From NCBI GenBank assembly GCA_007134665.1, contig SLKH01000237.1:1-9160 (forward strand): a stretch of 9,160 nucleotides of DNA, written 5' to 3'. This DNA is from Balneolaceae bacterium. Lineage in GTDB: Bacteria > Bacteroidota > Rhodothermia > Balneolales > Balneolaceae. Below the pieces are notes generated by a model. The model ran no database searches. It saw only the letters and a list, made by a program, of their open reading frames with translations, and was not told the DNA's origin. Shown piece by piece: positions 1-5,866 of this stretch. A program made the position numbers and the translations under genes. Numbering within the stretch: position 1 is the first letter of the stretch; each line of letters opens with the position of its first letter.

Positions 1-987
1 AGGGGACGCTCTATTATTGAGATGAGTCACCGAAGTCCGGAATATGCTGAGATAAGTGAACAGGCGGCTACCCGTTTAAAAAATATCCTGAATGCAGGTG
101 ATGACTGGAATGTACTTTTCCTGACCGGCGGGGCCAGTACACAATTCATGATGGTTCCCTATAATTTTCTTGATAATAGTGAAACAGCCGACTACATAAA
201 TACCGGATCCTGGTCAACCAAAGCAATTAAAGAAGCGAAATTATTTGGCAACGTACAGACTCCCTATTCCAGTGCCGACCTAAACTTTACACGGGTGCCG
301 GATAACAGTGACCTCAGGCTTTCAGATAACGCCAAATATCTTCACTTTACTTCAAATAACACTATTTTTGGAACACAGTTCAGACAGGAACCCGAAAGTA
401 ATGGTGCACCACTTGTATGTGATGCATCTTCTGATTTCCTATCAAAACCGATTGACCTTGACCGATATGGAATTATTTATGCAGGGGCTCAAAAGAATAT
501 TGGCCCCGCCGGTGTTACTGTTGTCATGATCCGAACCAGTTTTCTGGAGAACCTGGTTGACAGGCCGGTCCCAACAATTCTGCAGTATAAAACTCACCTT
601 GAAAAAATATTTAATACTCCTCCTGTATTCGCTGTATACATGGTAAACTATGTTCTTGAATGGATAGAAAATAAAGGTGGTATTGACCAATTTGAAAAGC
701 TGAATAAAGAAAAAGCGGATCATTTATATGGTGTTATCGACAGTAGTGATTTCTACAGGGGTACAGCTGAAAAAAATTCCAGATCTTACATGAATGTTAC
801 ATTCCGCCTTCAAAATGAAGAGCTTGAAGCACAGTTTCTAAAAGAAGCAGAAAAAGAATATCTCTTTACGTTAAAAGGCCATCGAAGTGTTGGTGGCATT
901 CGTGCAAGCATTTACAACGCATGTGATTTTGAAAGCGTAAAAGCACTAACAGATTTCATGCAAGATTTCAGGGCTAAGAACGGCTAA
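1..987 (+). CDS. serC: Phosphoserine aminotransferase, 3' portion (5' end outside window)
   Basis: PLP-dependent aminotransferase that converts 3-phosphohydroxypyruvate and glutamate to O-phosphoserine and 2-oxoglutarate in serine synthesis; in many bacteria it also acts in pyridoxal phosphate synthesis. Cytosolic. The frame is open from base 1, so the ATG at 22 is internal: it is the Met of the family motif EMSHRS, which includes the substrate-contacting His-Arg. About 328 codons are visible against ~360 for the family, so roughly the first 30 residues are missing. The PLP-binding lysine lies in YAGAQKNIGPAG (Lys codon 493-495). Other family signatures are GGASTQF near the start, GSWSTKAIKEAK with the conserved Trp, LSDNAKYLHF, FNTPPVFAVY, and near the C-terminus KGHRSVGGIRASIYNA with the conserved Arg. 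The similarity to E. coli SerC is recalled, not computed. It converges on the rhomboid gene with a 6-bp gap, and no terminator fits between them. The 5' neighbour is not visible, so operon structure is unknown. Confidence 0.97.
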   Translation, partial: RGRSIIEMSHRSPEYAEISEQAATRLKNILNAGDDWNVLFLTGGASTQFMMVPYNFLDNSETADYINTGSWSTKAIKEAKLFGNVQTPYSSADLNFTRVPDNSDLRLSDNAKYLHFTSNNTIFGTQFRQEPESNGAPLVCDASSDFLSKPIDLDRYGIIYAGAQKNIGPAGVTVVMIRTSFLENLVDRPVPTILQYKTHLEKIFNTPPVFAVYMVNYVLEWIENKGGIDQFEKLNKEKADHLYGVIDSSDFYRGTAEKNSRSYMNVTFRLQNEELEAQFLKEAEKEYLFTLKGHRSVGGIRASIYNACDFESVKALTDFMQDFRAKNG

Positions 988-993
988 TGCGCT

Positions 994-1590
994 TCAGATC
1001 AGGCCCAGGATAGTCAGTATGTGGTCGATCCCGTTTGGTGCAAACAAAAGCATATATGCGATGCCCCATAATGCCCCGGCAATATGGGCTTCGTGATTGA
1101 TCTTGCCCTTTCTTCGTTTGCTTTCATAAATACTGTATGCAAGATAAAGCAGGGCAAATAACCAGGCGGGAATCGGTACCGGAAATAAAATCAATATCAA
1201 TTTCTCTGTAGGAAATAGAAAAATAAATGCGAACAGCACACTTCCAACCGCACCGGAAGCGCCCACTGTTGCATATCCCGGGTCATGTTTGAATTTAAAA
1301 AGTGTTGGAAAAGATGAGATGATAATTCCACTCAGGTAAAGAACGAGTAAATTTGCAGGCCCCAGCGTCCTTTCAAGTTCATTACCGAAAAATAGAAGAA
1401 CGAACATGTTCACAAAGAGATGAGCAAAATTTGCATGAAGAAATCCAGACGTTAATAACTCATGCCAGGTTTTATGTCTGACCATCCTGTAAGGCCGAAA
1501 CATTCCCCAATCCAACAACATTGGATATAGATATAATGCAACGATTGAAATGACAGAAGTAGTTACAATGATCGCTAACGTTACCGTCAT
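994..1590 (-). CDS. Rhomboid-family intramembrane serine protease
   Basis: Intramembrane serine protease of the rhomboid (GlpG) superfamily, acting in the inner membrane. The 198-residue protein is a minimal six-helix form with no added cytosolic or C-terminal domain. Seen in sequence: the GxSG motif G110-A-S112-G113 with nucleophile Ser112; the dyad partner His169 in HEAHIAGALWG; and the helix-2 HxxxN motif (His57, Asn61), which corresponds to the oxyanion-side His/Asn of GlpG. Hydrophobic stretches lie near residues 4-26, 50-68, 79-97, 106-127, 140-154 and 168-185. The loop-1 region around residues 28-45 contains WHELLTSGFLH, as in family members. The catalytic set is complete, so activity is expected; the substrate cannot be inferred. 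The ATG at 1588-1590 is the only Met start before an in-frame stop at 1606-1608, and no Shine-Dalgarno is visible. It is convergent with serC. The gap to the tRNA is 175 bp and contains a possible overlapping ORF (see findings). Confidence 0.93.
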   Translation of the reverse strand: MTVTLAIIVTTSVISIVALYLYPMLLDWGMFRPYRMVRHKTWHELLTSGFLHANFAHLFVNMFVLLFFGNELERTLGPANLLVLYLSGIIISSFPTLFKFKHDPGYATVGASGAVGSVLFAFIFLFPTEKLILILFPVPIPAWLFALLYLAYSIYESKRRKGKINHEAHIAGALWGIAYMLLFAPNGIDHILTILGLI

Positions 1591-1765
1591 ATATTCGGGT
1601 TGGTATTACTTTAAGTTTGAAAGAGCCTGTAATAATAACTGCATTATATTCTGTTTCAAAATATTCTAAATCGGTATATTTAAAGTTCTTCATTACTTCC
1701 TGCCAGTTATAAAGCTCCAAATTAATTGTAACAGGATCGGAAAATCCGAATGATCTTCTTCAAGT

Positions 1766-1837
1766 GCCAATGTAGCTCAGTGGTAGAGCAATCGCCTCGT
1801 AAGCGATAGGTCACCGGTTCAAATCCGGTCATTGGCT
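1766..1837 (+). tRNA. tRNA-Thr (anticodon CGU)
   Basis: A full cloverleaf can be drawn by hand. The acceptor stem GCCAATG/CATTGGC has seven perfect pairs. The D arm is GCTC-AGTGGTA-GAGC. The anticodon stem ATCGC/GCGAT has five pairs and encloses the loop CTCGTAA. The variable loop is AGGTC, and the T arm is ACCGG-TTCAAAT-CCGGT. The anticodon CGT is at 1798-1800, preceded by the invariant T33, so it reads ACG threonine codons. The discriminator base is T1837. The genome continues CAT, so the CCA end is not encoded and must be added by CCA-adding enzyme. It stands alone, with no other tRNA nearby. No strong hairpin-plus-T terminator is visible just downstream. Confidence 0.97.
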
Positions 1838-2078
1838 CATCTTCCACTAAAATTATTACAGAATTTTATAAAGAATTTATATCTCAATCCACTTCCCGGG
1901 ATACACTTATTTCACTTTCCGAGTATTATTTCTTATATGACTAATTATTAACTTCACATCATCATATTTTAATAGTAAATAAATAACATTAGAATTATCT
2001 AATTAAAATAAGCTAAAAGATTATATAATTTTACAGTCATCTACGTTATAGGTAATATTACCTTTTTTATGGCTTTAT
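1838..2078. other. AT-rich intergenic spacer downstream of tRNA-Thr
   Basis: This 241-bp stretch has no supportable gene. Hand count gives 55 G/C of 241, about 23% G+C, well below the flanking genes. It holds two inverted repeats: ATTAGA-ATTA-TCTAAT (1988-2003) and AGGTAATATTACCT (2050-2063). The first is weak evidence in such AT-rich DNA. I could not find a promoter with both boxes at proper spacing. It presumably contains the promoter of the secreted-protein gene at 2079. No copy of the tRNA 3' end is seen in it. Confidence 0.6.
2050..2063. promoter_or_regulatory. Perfect 14-bp palindrome upstream of the secreted-protein gene
   Basis: AGGTAATATTACCT is a perfect inverted repeat without a loop, ending 15 bp before the ATG at 2079 and followed by a T-run. 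The form suits a dimeric regulator's operator, or a short hairpin in the leader. The AT-rich surroundings make chance palindromes more likely, so function is only a guess. Confidence 0.3.
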
Positions 2079-2555
2079 ATGTTAAAAAACGGATTAAACA
2101 AATATCTGATTTCGATAATTGCCTTGATGCTGTTATCATTTCCAAACTATTGTCACAGCCAGAATTCTGAGAGTAATAATAATTCGTCCGAATCGGTTGT
2201 AAGCGATAACGATACGGATACCGAATTGATTAATGTCGATCCTGACCACCCCTACCTGAACTCGATAGACTGGATGATTGTACAACCTCTTGATATGTCG
2301 AGTGCTAAAATTACAACTTCTGTTAAATCGATTGCTTCCGAAGTCCATTTTACTCACCAATGTGGTGATTTTGAAACTACAAATATCCTGTTCCCTGAAG
2401 ATGGTATGGTTTCTGATACTCTCGATACAACCTGTAATTCACTTCTTACTACTCAGATAACCGCTTATGGTGATGACATGATGATTGAAACCATTCAAAC
2501 AATTGATTTGGAGTTTTTAAACTCACTCGGAAATAATCACCCTTCTGATCAATAG
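2079..2555 (+). CDS. Orphan secreted protein of unknown function
   Basis: I do not recognise this 158-residue protein. Residues 1-27 form a typical Sec signal peptide: Lys3 and Lys8, hydrophobic core at 9-21 and a likely cleavage after Ser27, before Gln28. Cys25 is not in a lipobox, so a lipoprotein is unlikely. Residues 28-49 are a low-complexity linker rich in Asn, Ser, Asp and Glu. Residues 50-158 look like one small, acidic, mainly beta domain starting at VDPDHPYLNSIDWMIVQP. It has two cysteines (95 and 119) that could form a disulfide in the periplasm. No membrane segment follows the signal peptide, and there is no C-terminal sorting domain. The ATG at 2079 places the signal peptide correctly; no Shine-Dalgarno is present. 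The gene is isolated, with an AT-rich spacer in front and 135 bp before the rlpA region. The clear signal peptide and a globular-looking tail support a real gene, but homology is untested. Confidence 0.75.
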   Translation: MLKNGLNKYLISIIALMLLSFPNYCHSQNSESNNNSSESVVSDNDTDTELINVDPDHPYLNSIDWMIVQPLDMSSAKITTSVKSIASEVHFTHQCGDFETTNILFPEDGMVSDTLDTTCNSLLTTQITAYGDDMMIETIQTIDLEFLNSLGNNHPSDQ

Positions 2556-2586
2556 CTTATCTCATATAATAATTTCCGGTACTCAG

Positions 2587-2627
2587 TAATATTTTATCCC
2601 ATCTTTTTTTGAGTTAATATTATCCCA
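2587..2627 (+). repeat. Imperfect direct repeat in the spacer before rlpA
   Basis: TAATATTTTATCCCA (2587-2601) recurs as TAATATTATCCCA (2615-2627), differing by a two-base deletion, with starts 28 bp apart. A T-run (2604-2610) lies between. Two copies at nearly the same helical phase upstream of rlpA could be paired regulator sites, or slippage products in AT-rich DNA. No promoter was identified with confidence between this repeat and the rlpA start. Confidence 0.35.
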
Positions 2628-2688
2628 ATTATTATCAGATTTTCCTATTTTCACAGCTATACCCCAATTGTCCATAAAATACTGAACC

Positions 2689-2736
2689 ATGTGGGCACGA
2701 ATATATCATCTATCCAACACATTTCCTGCAAAATGA
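2689..2736 (+). CDS. Possible 15-codon leader ORF overlapping the rlpA start
   Basis: An ATG at 2689 opens a 15-codon frame (MWARIYHLSNTFPAK) that ends with TGA at 2734-2736. This TGA overlaps the rlpA ATG (2733-2735) in the classic ATGA arrangement seen with translational coupling. The frame is +1 relative to rlpA. No Shine-Dalgarno is present, and a frame of this length is common by chance. I list it because the stop-start overlap could set rlpA translation; real expression is unproven. Confidence 0.22.
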   Translation: MWARIYHLSNTFPAK

Positions 2737-3419
2737 ACCTATCACGTACCAATTTAAATTTTGCCGTACTGATATTTACCGGTTTTGTTTTAAGCTCTTG
2801 TGGAATTGTAAGAACCGGAACCGTCACCACCGGGCCGATTTATGATGAAAATATTGAAACCGGAGAATTGTTGCAGACGGGAATCGCCAGTTGGTATGGG
2901 CCCAAATTTCACGGCCGAACCACAGCTAATGGTGAAACATACAATATGGATGATTTTACTGCAGCACACAAAACTCTTCCATTTAATACCATTGTCAGAG
3001 TAATCAATCAATCAAATAACCGAGCGGTTGATGTCAGAATTAACGACAGGGGGCCTTATATAGGTGACCGCGTCATTGATTTATCAAGAAGAGCAGCTCA
3101 AGAGATTGATATGGTTGGGCCGGGAACAGCAGATGTCACAATTCATCTTCTTCAAACCGGAGACAGGCCTATCACCAGCTCAAATCGAAGCAGTATGGAA
3201 TCCTTTACCGTTCAACTTGCTTCATTCGATACAGTAGATTCAGCACGGGAAAAAGCCGATCAAATTCCCGGAGCAGATGTTGTAAAAGTTAATGTTGCAG
3301 GCCGGGAGGTATACCGGGTATATTACGGCTCCTATGATAACAGACATGAAGCAGATCAGAAGATGAGAGATTTAAGGCGCCAGGGATTAAATGGCTTTGT
3401 AAAACAGAAAGAAAATTAA
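2733..3419 (+). CDS. rlpA: RlpA-family lipoprotein with DPBB and SPOR domains
   Basis: Septal-ring rare lipoprotein A; family members with this architecture are outer-membrane lipoproteins that bind denuded peptidoglycan at the division septum, and some are lytic transglycosylases. From ATG 2733 the protein has 228 residues. Residues 1-22 are a lipoprotein signal peptide ending in the lipobox L20-S-S-C23. The double-psi beta-barrel spans about 50-140, beginning GIASWYGPKFHGRTTANGE. Glu68, His79 and Asp105 (in NDRGPY) match positions needed for catalysis in Pseudomonas RlpA, as I recall. The SPOR domain spans about 157-228 (SFTVQLASF to the end). The upstream in-frame GTG at 2691 would add 14 residues ahead of the charged n-region, so ATG 2733 is preferred. 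No Shine-Dalgarno is seen. crtI follows on the same strand after 79 bp, so read-through is possible. Lytic activity is plausible but not proven for non-proteobacterial members. Confidence 0.93.
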   Translation: MNLSRTNLNFAVLIFTGFVLSSCGIVRTGTVTTGPIYDENIETGELLQTGIASWYGPKFHGRTTANGETYNMDDFTAAHKTLPFNTIVRVINQSNNRAVDVRINDRGPYIGDRVIDLSRRAAQEIDMVGPGTADVTIHLLQTGDRPITSSNRSSMESFTVQLASFDTVDSAREKADQIPGADVVKVNVAGREVYRVYYGSYDNRHEADQKMRDLRRQGLNGFVKQKEN

Positions 3420-3476
3420 ATATTATCTTAATTTCTGAGATTTCGGGATTGATTCCGCTCTCAAATCAGTTATTGG

Positions 3477-3492
3477 CGTATCATTTAATACG
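3477..3492. promoter_or_regulatory. Inverted repeat just upstream of crtI
   Basis: CGTAT-CATTTA-ATACG is a perfect 5-bp-arm inverted repeat ending 6 bp before the crtI ATG. A protein bound here, or a hairpin in the RNA, would sit on the initiation region. Carotenoid genes are often regulated by light or stress, but nothing in this sequence identifies the regulator. Five-base arms can arise by chance. Confidence 0.3.
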
Positions 3493-3498
3493 TTCAAT

Positions 3499-4977
3499 AT
3501 GAAAAAGAATATAATTGTTATCGGTTCCGGATTCGGCGGCCTGGCAACTGCATCCAGGTTACTCTCTGCCGGACATCAAGTAACTATTTTTGAAAAGCGA
3601 GATAAACCCGGAGGAAGAGCTTATGTATATGAACAGGACGGATTTATTTTTGACGGCGGCCCTACCGTTATAACGGCCCCTTTTATGTTCGATGATATTT
3701 TTTCAGCTGCCGGAAAAAGCAGAAAGGATTACATAGAATTTATTCCCTGCGACCCCTTTTACCGAATCTTTGATTCAAACGGGAAGCATTTTGATTATAA
3801 CAGTGATTTTGATTTTACTCTGCAGGAAATTGAAAAATGGAACCCGGCGGATGTAATCGGGTATACGGAATTTCTGAAGACCACCAAGGCAATATTTCAG
3901 AAAGGATTTGTTGAACTTGCAGATAAACCTTTTTTATCTGTTTGGGATATGATTAAAGTCATTCCCGACCTGCTTAAACTTCAATCCCATAAGACGGTAT
4001 ATCAATACGTTTCCAAATTCATTGAAGACGATTTTTTGCGCCGCTGTTTCTCATTTCACCCGTTACTGGTAGGCGGCAATCCATTTGATACCACATCTAT
4101 CTATGCAATGATCCACTATCTTGAACGGGAATGGGGTGTTCATTATGCGGCAGGAGGAACAGGGGCGATTGTCAGAGCACTCGTAGAGTTAATTGAAGAA
4201 CAGGGTGGAAAAATTCATTTAGACAGTGAAATTGATCAAATTCTTGTTGAAAATGCAACTGCCACCGGCGTTCAATTAAAAAACGGCGATATCCATCATG
4301 CAGATGCTATCGTCTCCAATGCGGATGTTGCCTTTACATATAAAAACCTGATTGCGGCTGAATACAGAAAGAAATACAATGACAGAAAAATTGAGAAAAC
4401 AAAGTATAGTATGTCACTTTTTGTCATCTATTTTGGAACCAAAAAGATGTATCGGGATACAGGCTTAACACATCATAATATAATACTCGGAGATCGATAT
4501 AAAGAGCTGTTGTCAGACATATTTCATGACAAAAAATTGTCTGATGATTTTTCACTTTATCTGCATATGCCAACTATTACGGATCCCACGATTGCCCCTG
4601 ATGGTTGTGAAGCTTTTTACGTACTTTCGCCTGTTCCCCATCTTGACAGCGGAACAGATTGGACAACCCAGGCAAAACCTTACAGGGATTCCATCATGAA
4701 TTTTTTGGAAGAAAACTACCTTCCCGGCTTGCAGGAGAATTTAGTTACCGAGCATTACATCGACCCATTACATTTCAGGGATACCCTGAACAGTTACAAG
4801 GGCTCTGCATTCTCAGTTGAACCCGTGTTAACCCAATCAGCATGGTTCAGGCCACATAACAGAAGTGAAGATATCCATAACCTCTACATTGTCGGAGCCG
4901 GTACTCATCCGGGTGCAGGCCTGCCCGGGGTACTCTCCTCAGCAAAAATAGCTGAAAGCCTGATTGGCATTGCATAA
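3499..4977 (+). CDS. crtI: Phytoene desaturase (CrtI type)
   Basis: FAD-dependent carotenoid desaturase that introduces double bonds into 15-cis-phytoene, typically giving all-trans-lycopene in bacteria; membrane-associated. The 492-residue length equals that of Pantoea CrtI as I remember it. Residues 4-36 form the FAD-binding Rossmann motif (IIVIGSGFGGLATASRL, ending in FEKRD). Then come PGGRAYVYEQDGF and FDGGPTVI near 37-60. A mid-protein block contains FHPLLVGGNPFDTTSIYAMI, LEREWGVHYAAGGTGAIVRAL and IVSNADV. The C-terminal flavin/substrate motif is GAGTHPGAGLPG at 466-477. These blocks favour CrtI over CrtD, CrtN or CrtO relatives, although the desaturation steps cannot be read from sequence. 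No phytoene synthase (crtB) is adjacent in the window: upstream is rlpA, and downstream the gene is closed by a terminator whose A-run overlaps the TAA stop. The ATG at 3499 starts directly at the Rossmann fold; no Shine-Dalgarno is present. Confidence 0.95.
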   Translation: MKKNIIVIGSGFGGLATASRLLSAGHQVTIFEKRDKPGGRAYVYEQDGFIFDGGPTVITAPFMFDDIFSAAGKSRKDYIEFIPCDPFYRIFDSNGKHFDYNSDFDFTLQEIEKWNPADVIGYTEFLKTTKAIFQKGFVELADKPFLSVWDMIKVIPDLLKLQSHKTVYQYVSKFIEDDFLRRCFSFHPLLVGGNPFDTTSIYAMIHYLEREWGVHYAAGGTGAIVRALVELIEEQGGKIHLDSEIDQILVENATATGVQLKNGDIHHADAIVSNADVAFTYKNLIAAEYRKKYNDRKIEKTKYSMSLFVIYFGTKKMYRDTGLTHHNIILGDRYKELLSDIFHDKKLSDDFSLYLHMPTITDPTIAPDGCEAFYVLSPVPHLDSGTDWTTQAKPYRDSIMNFLEENYLPGLQENLVTEHYIDPLHFRDTLNSYKGSAFSVEPVLTQSAWFRPHNRSEDIHNLYIVGAGTHPGAGLPGVLSSAKIAESLIGIA

Positions 4978-5005
4978 AAAAACCGGGAGTACATCCCGGC
5001 TTTTT
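4976..5005. terminator. Bidirectional intrinsic terminator between crtI and the transaldolase gene
   Basis: The stem CCGGGA (4983-4988) pairs with TCCCGG (4994-4999) around the loop GTACA. Five T residues follow on the + strand (5001-5005), and seven A residues precede it (4976-4982), giving seven T on the - strand. It can therefore stop both crtI and the opposite-strand transaldolase transcript. The A-run overlaps the crtI stop codon, so it begins almost immediately after the gene. Confidence 0.9.
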
Positions 5006-5065
5006 GATATTCATAATAAAAGTTTCGGTTTGGATAAATAAGAATAAAAATACCGATCCAATAAT

Positions 5066-5725
5066 TTATTTTTTCAGTGATTCCTGAAGTTTATCCCAGT
5101 CAGCAAGAAACCGTTCCAGGCCTCTGTCAGTTAATGGATGGTTCAGTAATCCTTCTATCACACTCAATGGCATCGTAGCGACATCTGCTCCAAGCCGGGC
5201 AGCTTCCACGACATGCATCGGGTGTCGGATACTTGCTGCAAGAACCTCTGTTTCATAACCGTAATTATCGTATATCGTGACAATATCAGCAATCAGATTC
5301 ATACCTTCACTTGAGATATCATCAAGACGGCCGATAAACGGAGATATATATGATGCACCGGCTTTTGCAGCGATCAACGCCTGAGTAGGCGAAAAACAGA
5401 GTGTACAATTGGTTCTGATTCCTTCTTCCGAGAAGGTTTTGATTGCTTTTATACCCTCCTTTATCAATGGAACTTTTACCACTACATTATCCGCAATAGC
5501 TGCGAGGTTTCTACCTTCAGCAATAATATCTGCAAATTCTGTAGATACTACTTCTGCCGAGACATCACCTTCTACAATAGAACATATTTTGGCAATATGC
5601 CCTTCAAAGTCTTCAACACCGACTTTTGCACACAAACTCGGATTTGTAGTAACACCATCCAACACACCAAGGTTATTCGCTTCACTGATTTCTTCCAAAT
5701 CAGCTGTATCAATAAAAAATTTCAT
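5066..5725 (-). CDS. Transaldolase, small TalC/FSA-like type
   Basis: Class I aldolase of the short transaldolase/fructose-6-phosphate aldolase family; a transaldolase moves a dihydroxyacetone unit between sugar phosphates in the non-oxidative pentose phosphate pathway. Cytosolic. The 219 residues fit the ~215-220 residue TalC/YwjH group. Visible motifs are the N-terminal MKFFIDTAD, GVTTNPSL at 24-31, the Schiff-base lysine Lys84 in VVVKVPLI, TNCTLCFS at 105-112, and SPFIGRLDD at 128-136. Two positions separate transaldolases from FSA: Glu58 (Gln in E. coli FSA) and Phe130 (Tyr in FSA). Both are of the transaldolase type here, so I favour transaldolase over aldolase. The ATG at 5723-5725 gives the standard family N-terminus; no Shine-Dalgarno is visible. 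It is convergent with crtI behind a shared terminator and divergent from the YtxH gene. Confidence 0.94.
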   Translation of the reverse strand: MKFFIDTADLEEISEANNLGVLDGVTTNPSLCAKVGVEDFEGHIAKICSIVEGDVSAEVVSTEFADIIAEGRNLAAIADNVVVKVPLIKEGIKAIKTFSEEGIRTNCTLCFSPTQALIAAKAGASYISPFIGRLDDISSEGMNLIADIVTIYDNYGYETEVLAASIRHPMHVVEAARLGADVATMPLSVIEGLLNHPLTDRGLERFLADWDKLQESLKK

Positions 5726-5759
5726 AACTGTTAAATCGTTAAATTAATTGAAATGCGCT

Positions 5760-5767
5760 TAAATATA
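5760..5767 (-). promoter_or_regulatory. Weak candidate -7 element for the transaldolase gene
   Basis: Read on the - strand, TATATTTA lies 34 bp upstream of the ATG and matches the Bacteroidota -7 consensus TAnnTTTG at all fixed positions except the last. A clear -33 TTTG at 19-21 bp spacing is not present; the nearest candidate is TTTC/TCTG. Low confidence. Confidence 0.2.
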
Positions 5768-5792
5768 ATCATTCTGCCGGAGTAGTTCAGAA

Positions 5793-5816
5793 ATTGATTG
5801 TATTTAAATCATCAAT
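5793..5816. promoter_or_regulatory. Inverted repeat in the divergent transaldolase/YtxH spacer
   Basis: ATTGAT (5793-5798) and ATCAAT (5811-5816) flank a 12-bp centre containing the palindrome ATTTAAAT (5802-5809). The site lies 51 bp before the YtxH ATG and 68 bp from the transaldolase ATG, where a shared operator could sit. The two symmetry centres differ by one base, and the DNA is AT-rich, so this may be chance. Confidence 0.27.
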
Positions 5817-5866
5817 GCGTTTTTTTATATTCATACAACGGATACAAAATTTAACAGAAGAAACCC

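Noticed and set aside
22..24. ATG 22 as the serC start
   Set aside because: The frame is open to base 1, and this Met is the internal residue of the conserved EMSHRS motif.
442..723. - strand ORF inside serC
   Set aside because: It lies wholly opposite the conserved serC frame, including the PLP-lysine region, and its translation has no family features.
1988..2003. ATTAGA-ATTA-TCTAAT inverted repeat as an operator
   Set aside because: It is composed almost entirely of A and T within a ~77% A+T spacer, so chance is a sufficient explanation; mentioned only in the spacer entry.
1766..2690. tRNA-associated genomic island with attachment sites
   Set aside because: No integrase, transposase or repeat of the tRNA 3' end is present. 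Only AT-richness and one orphan gene support it, which is not enough.
2691..2732. Upstream GTG start for rlpA, adding 14 residues
   Set aside because: It would place extra residues before a normal lipoprotein signal peptide and move the lipobox Cys to position 37. ATG 2733 gives a standard 22-residue signal.
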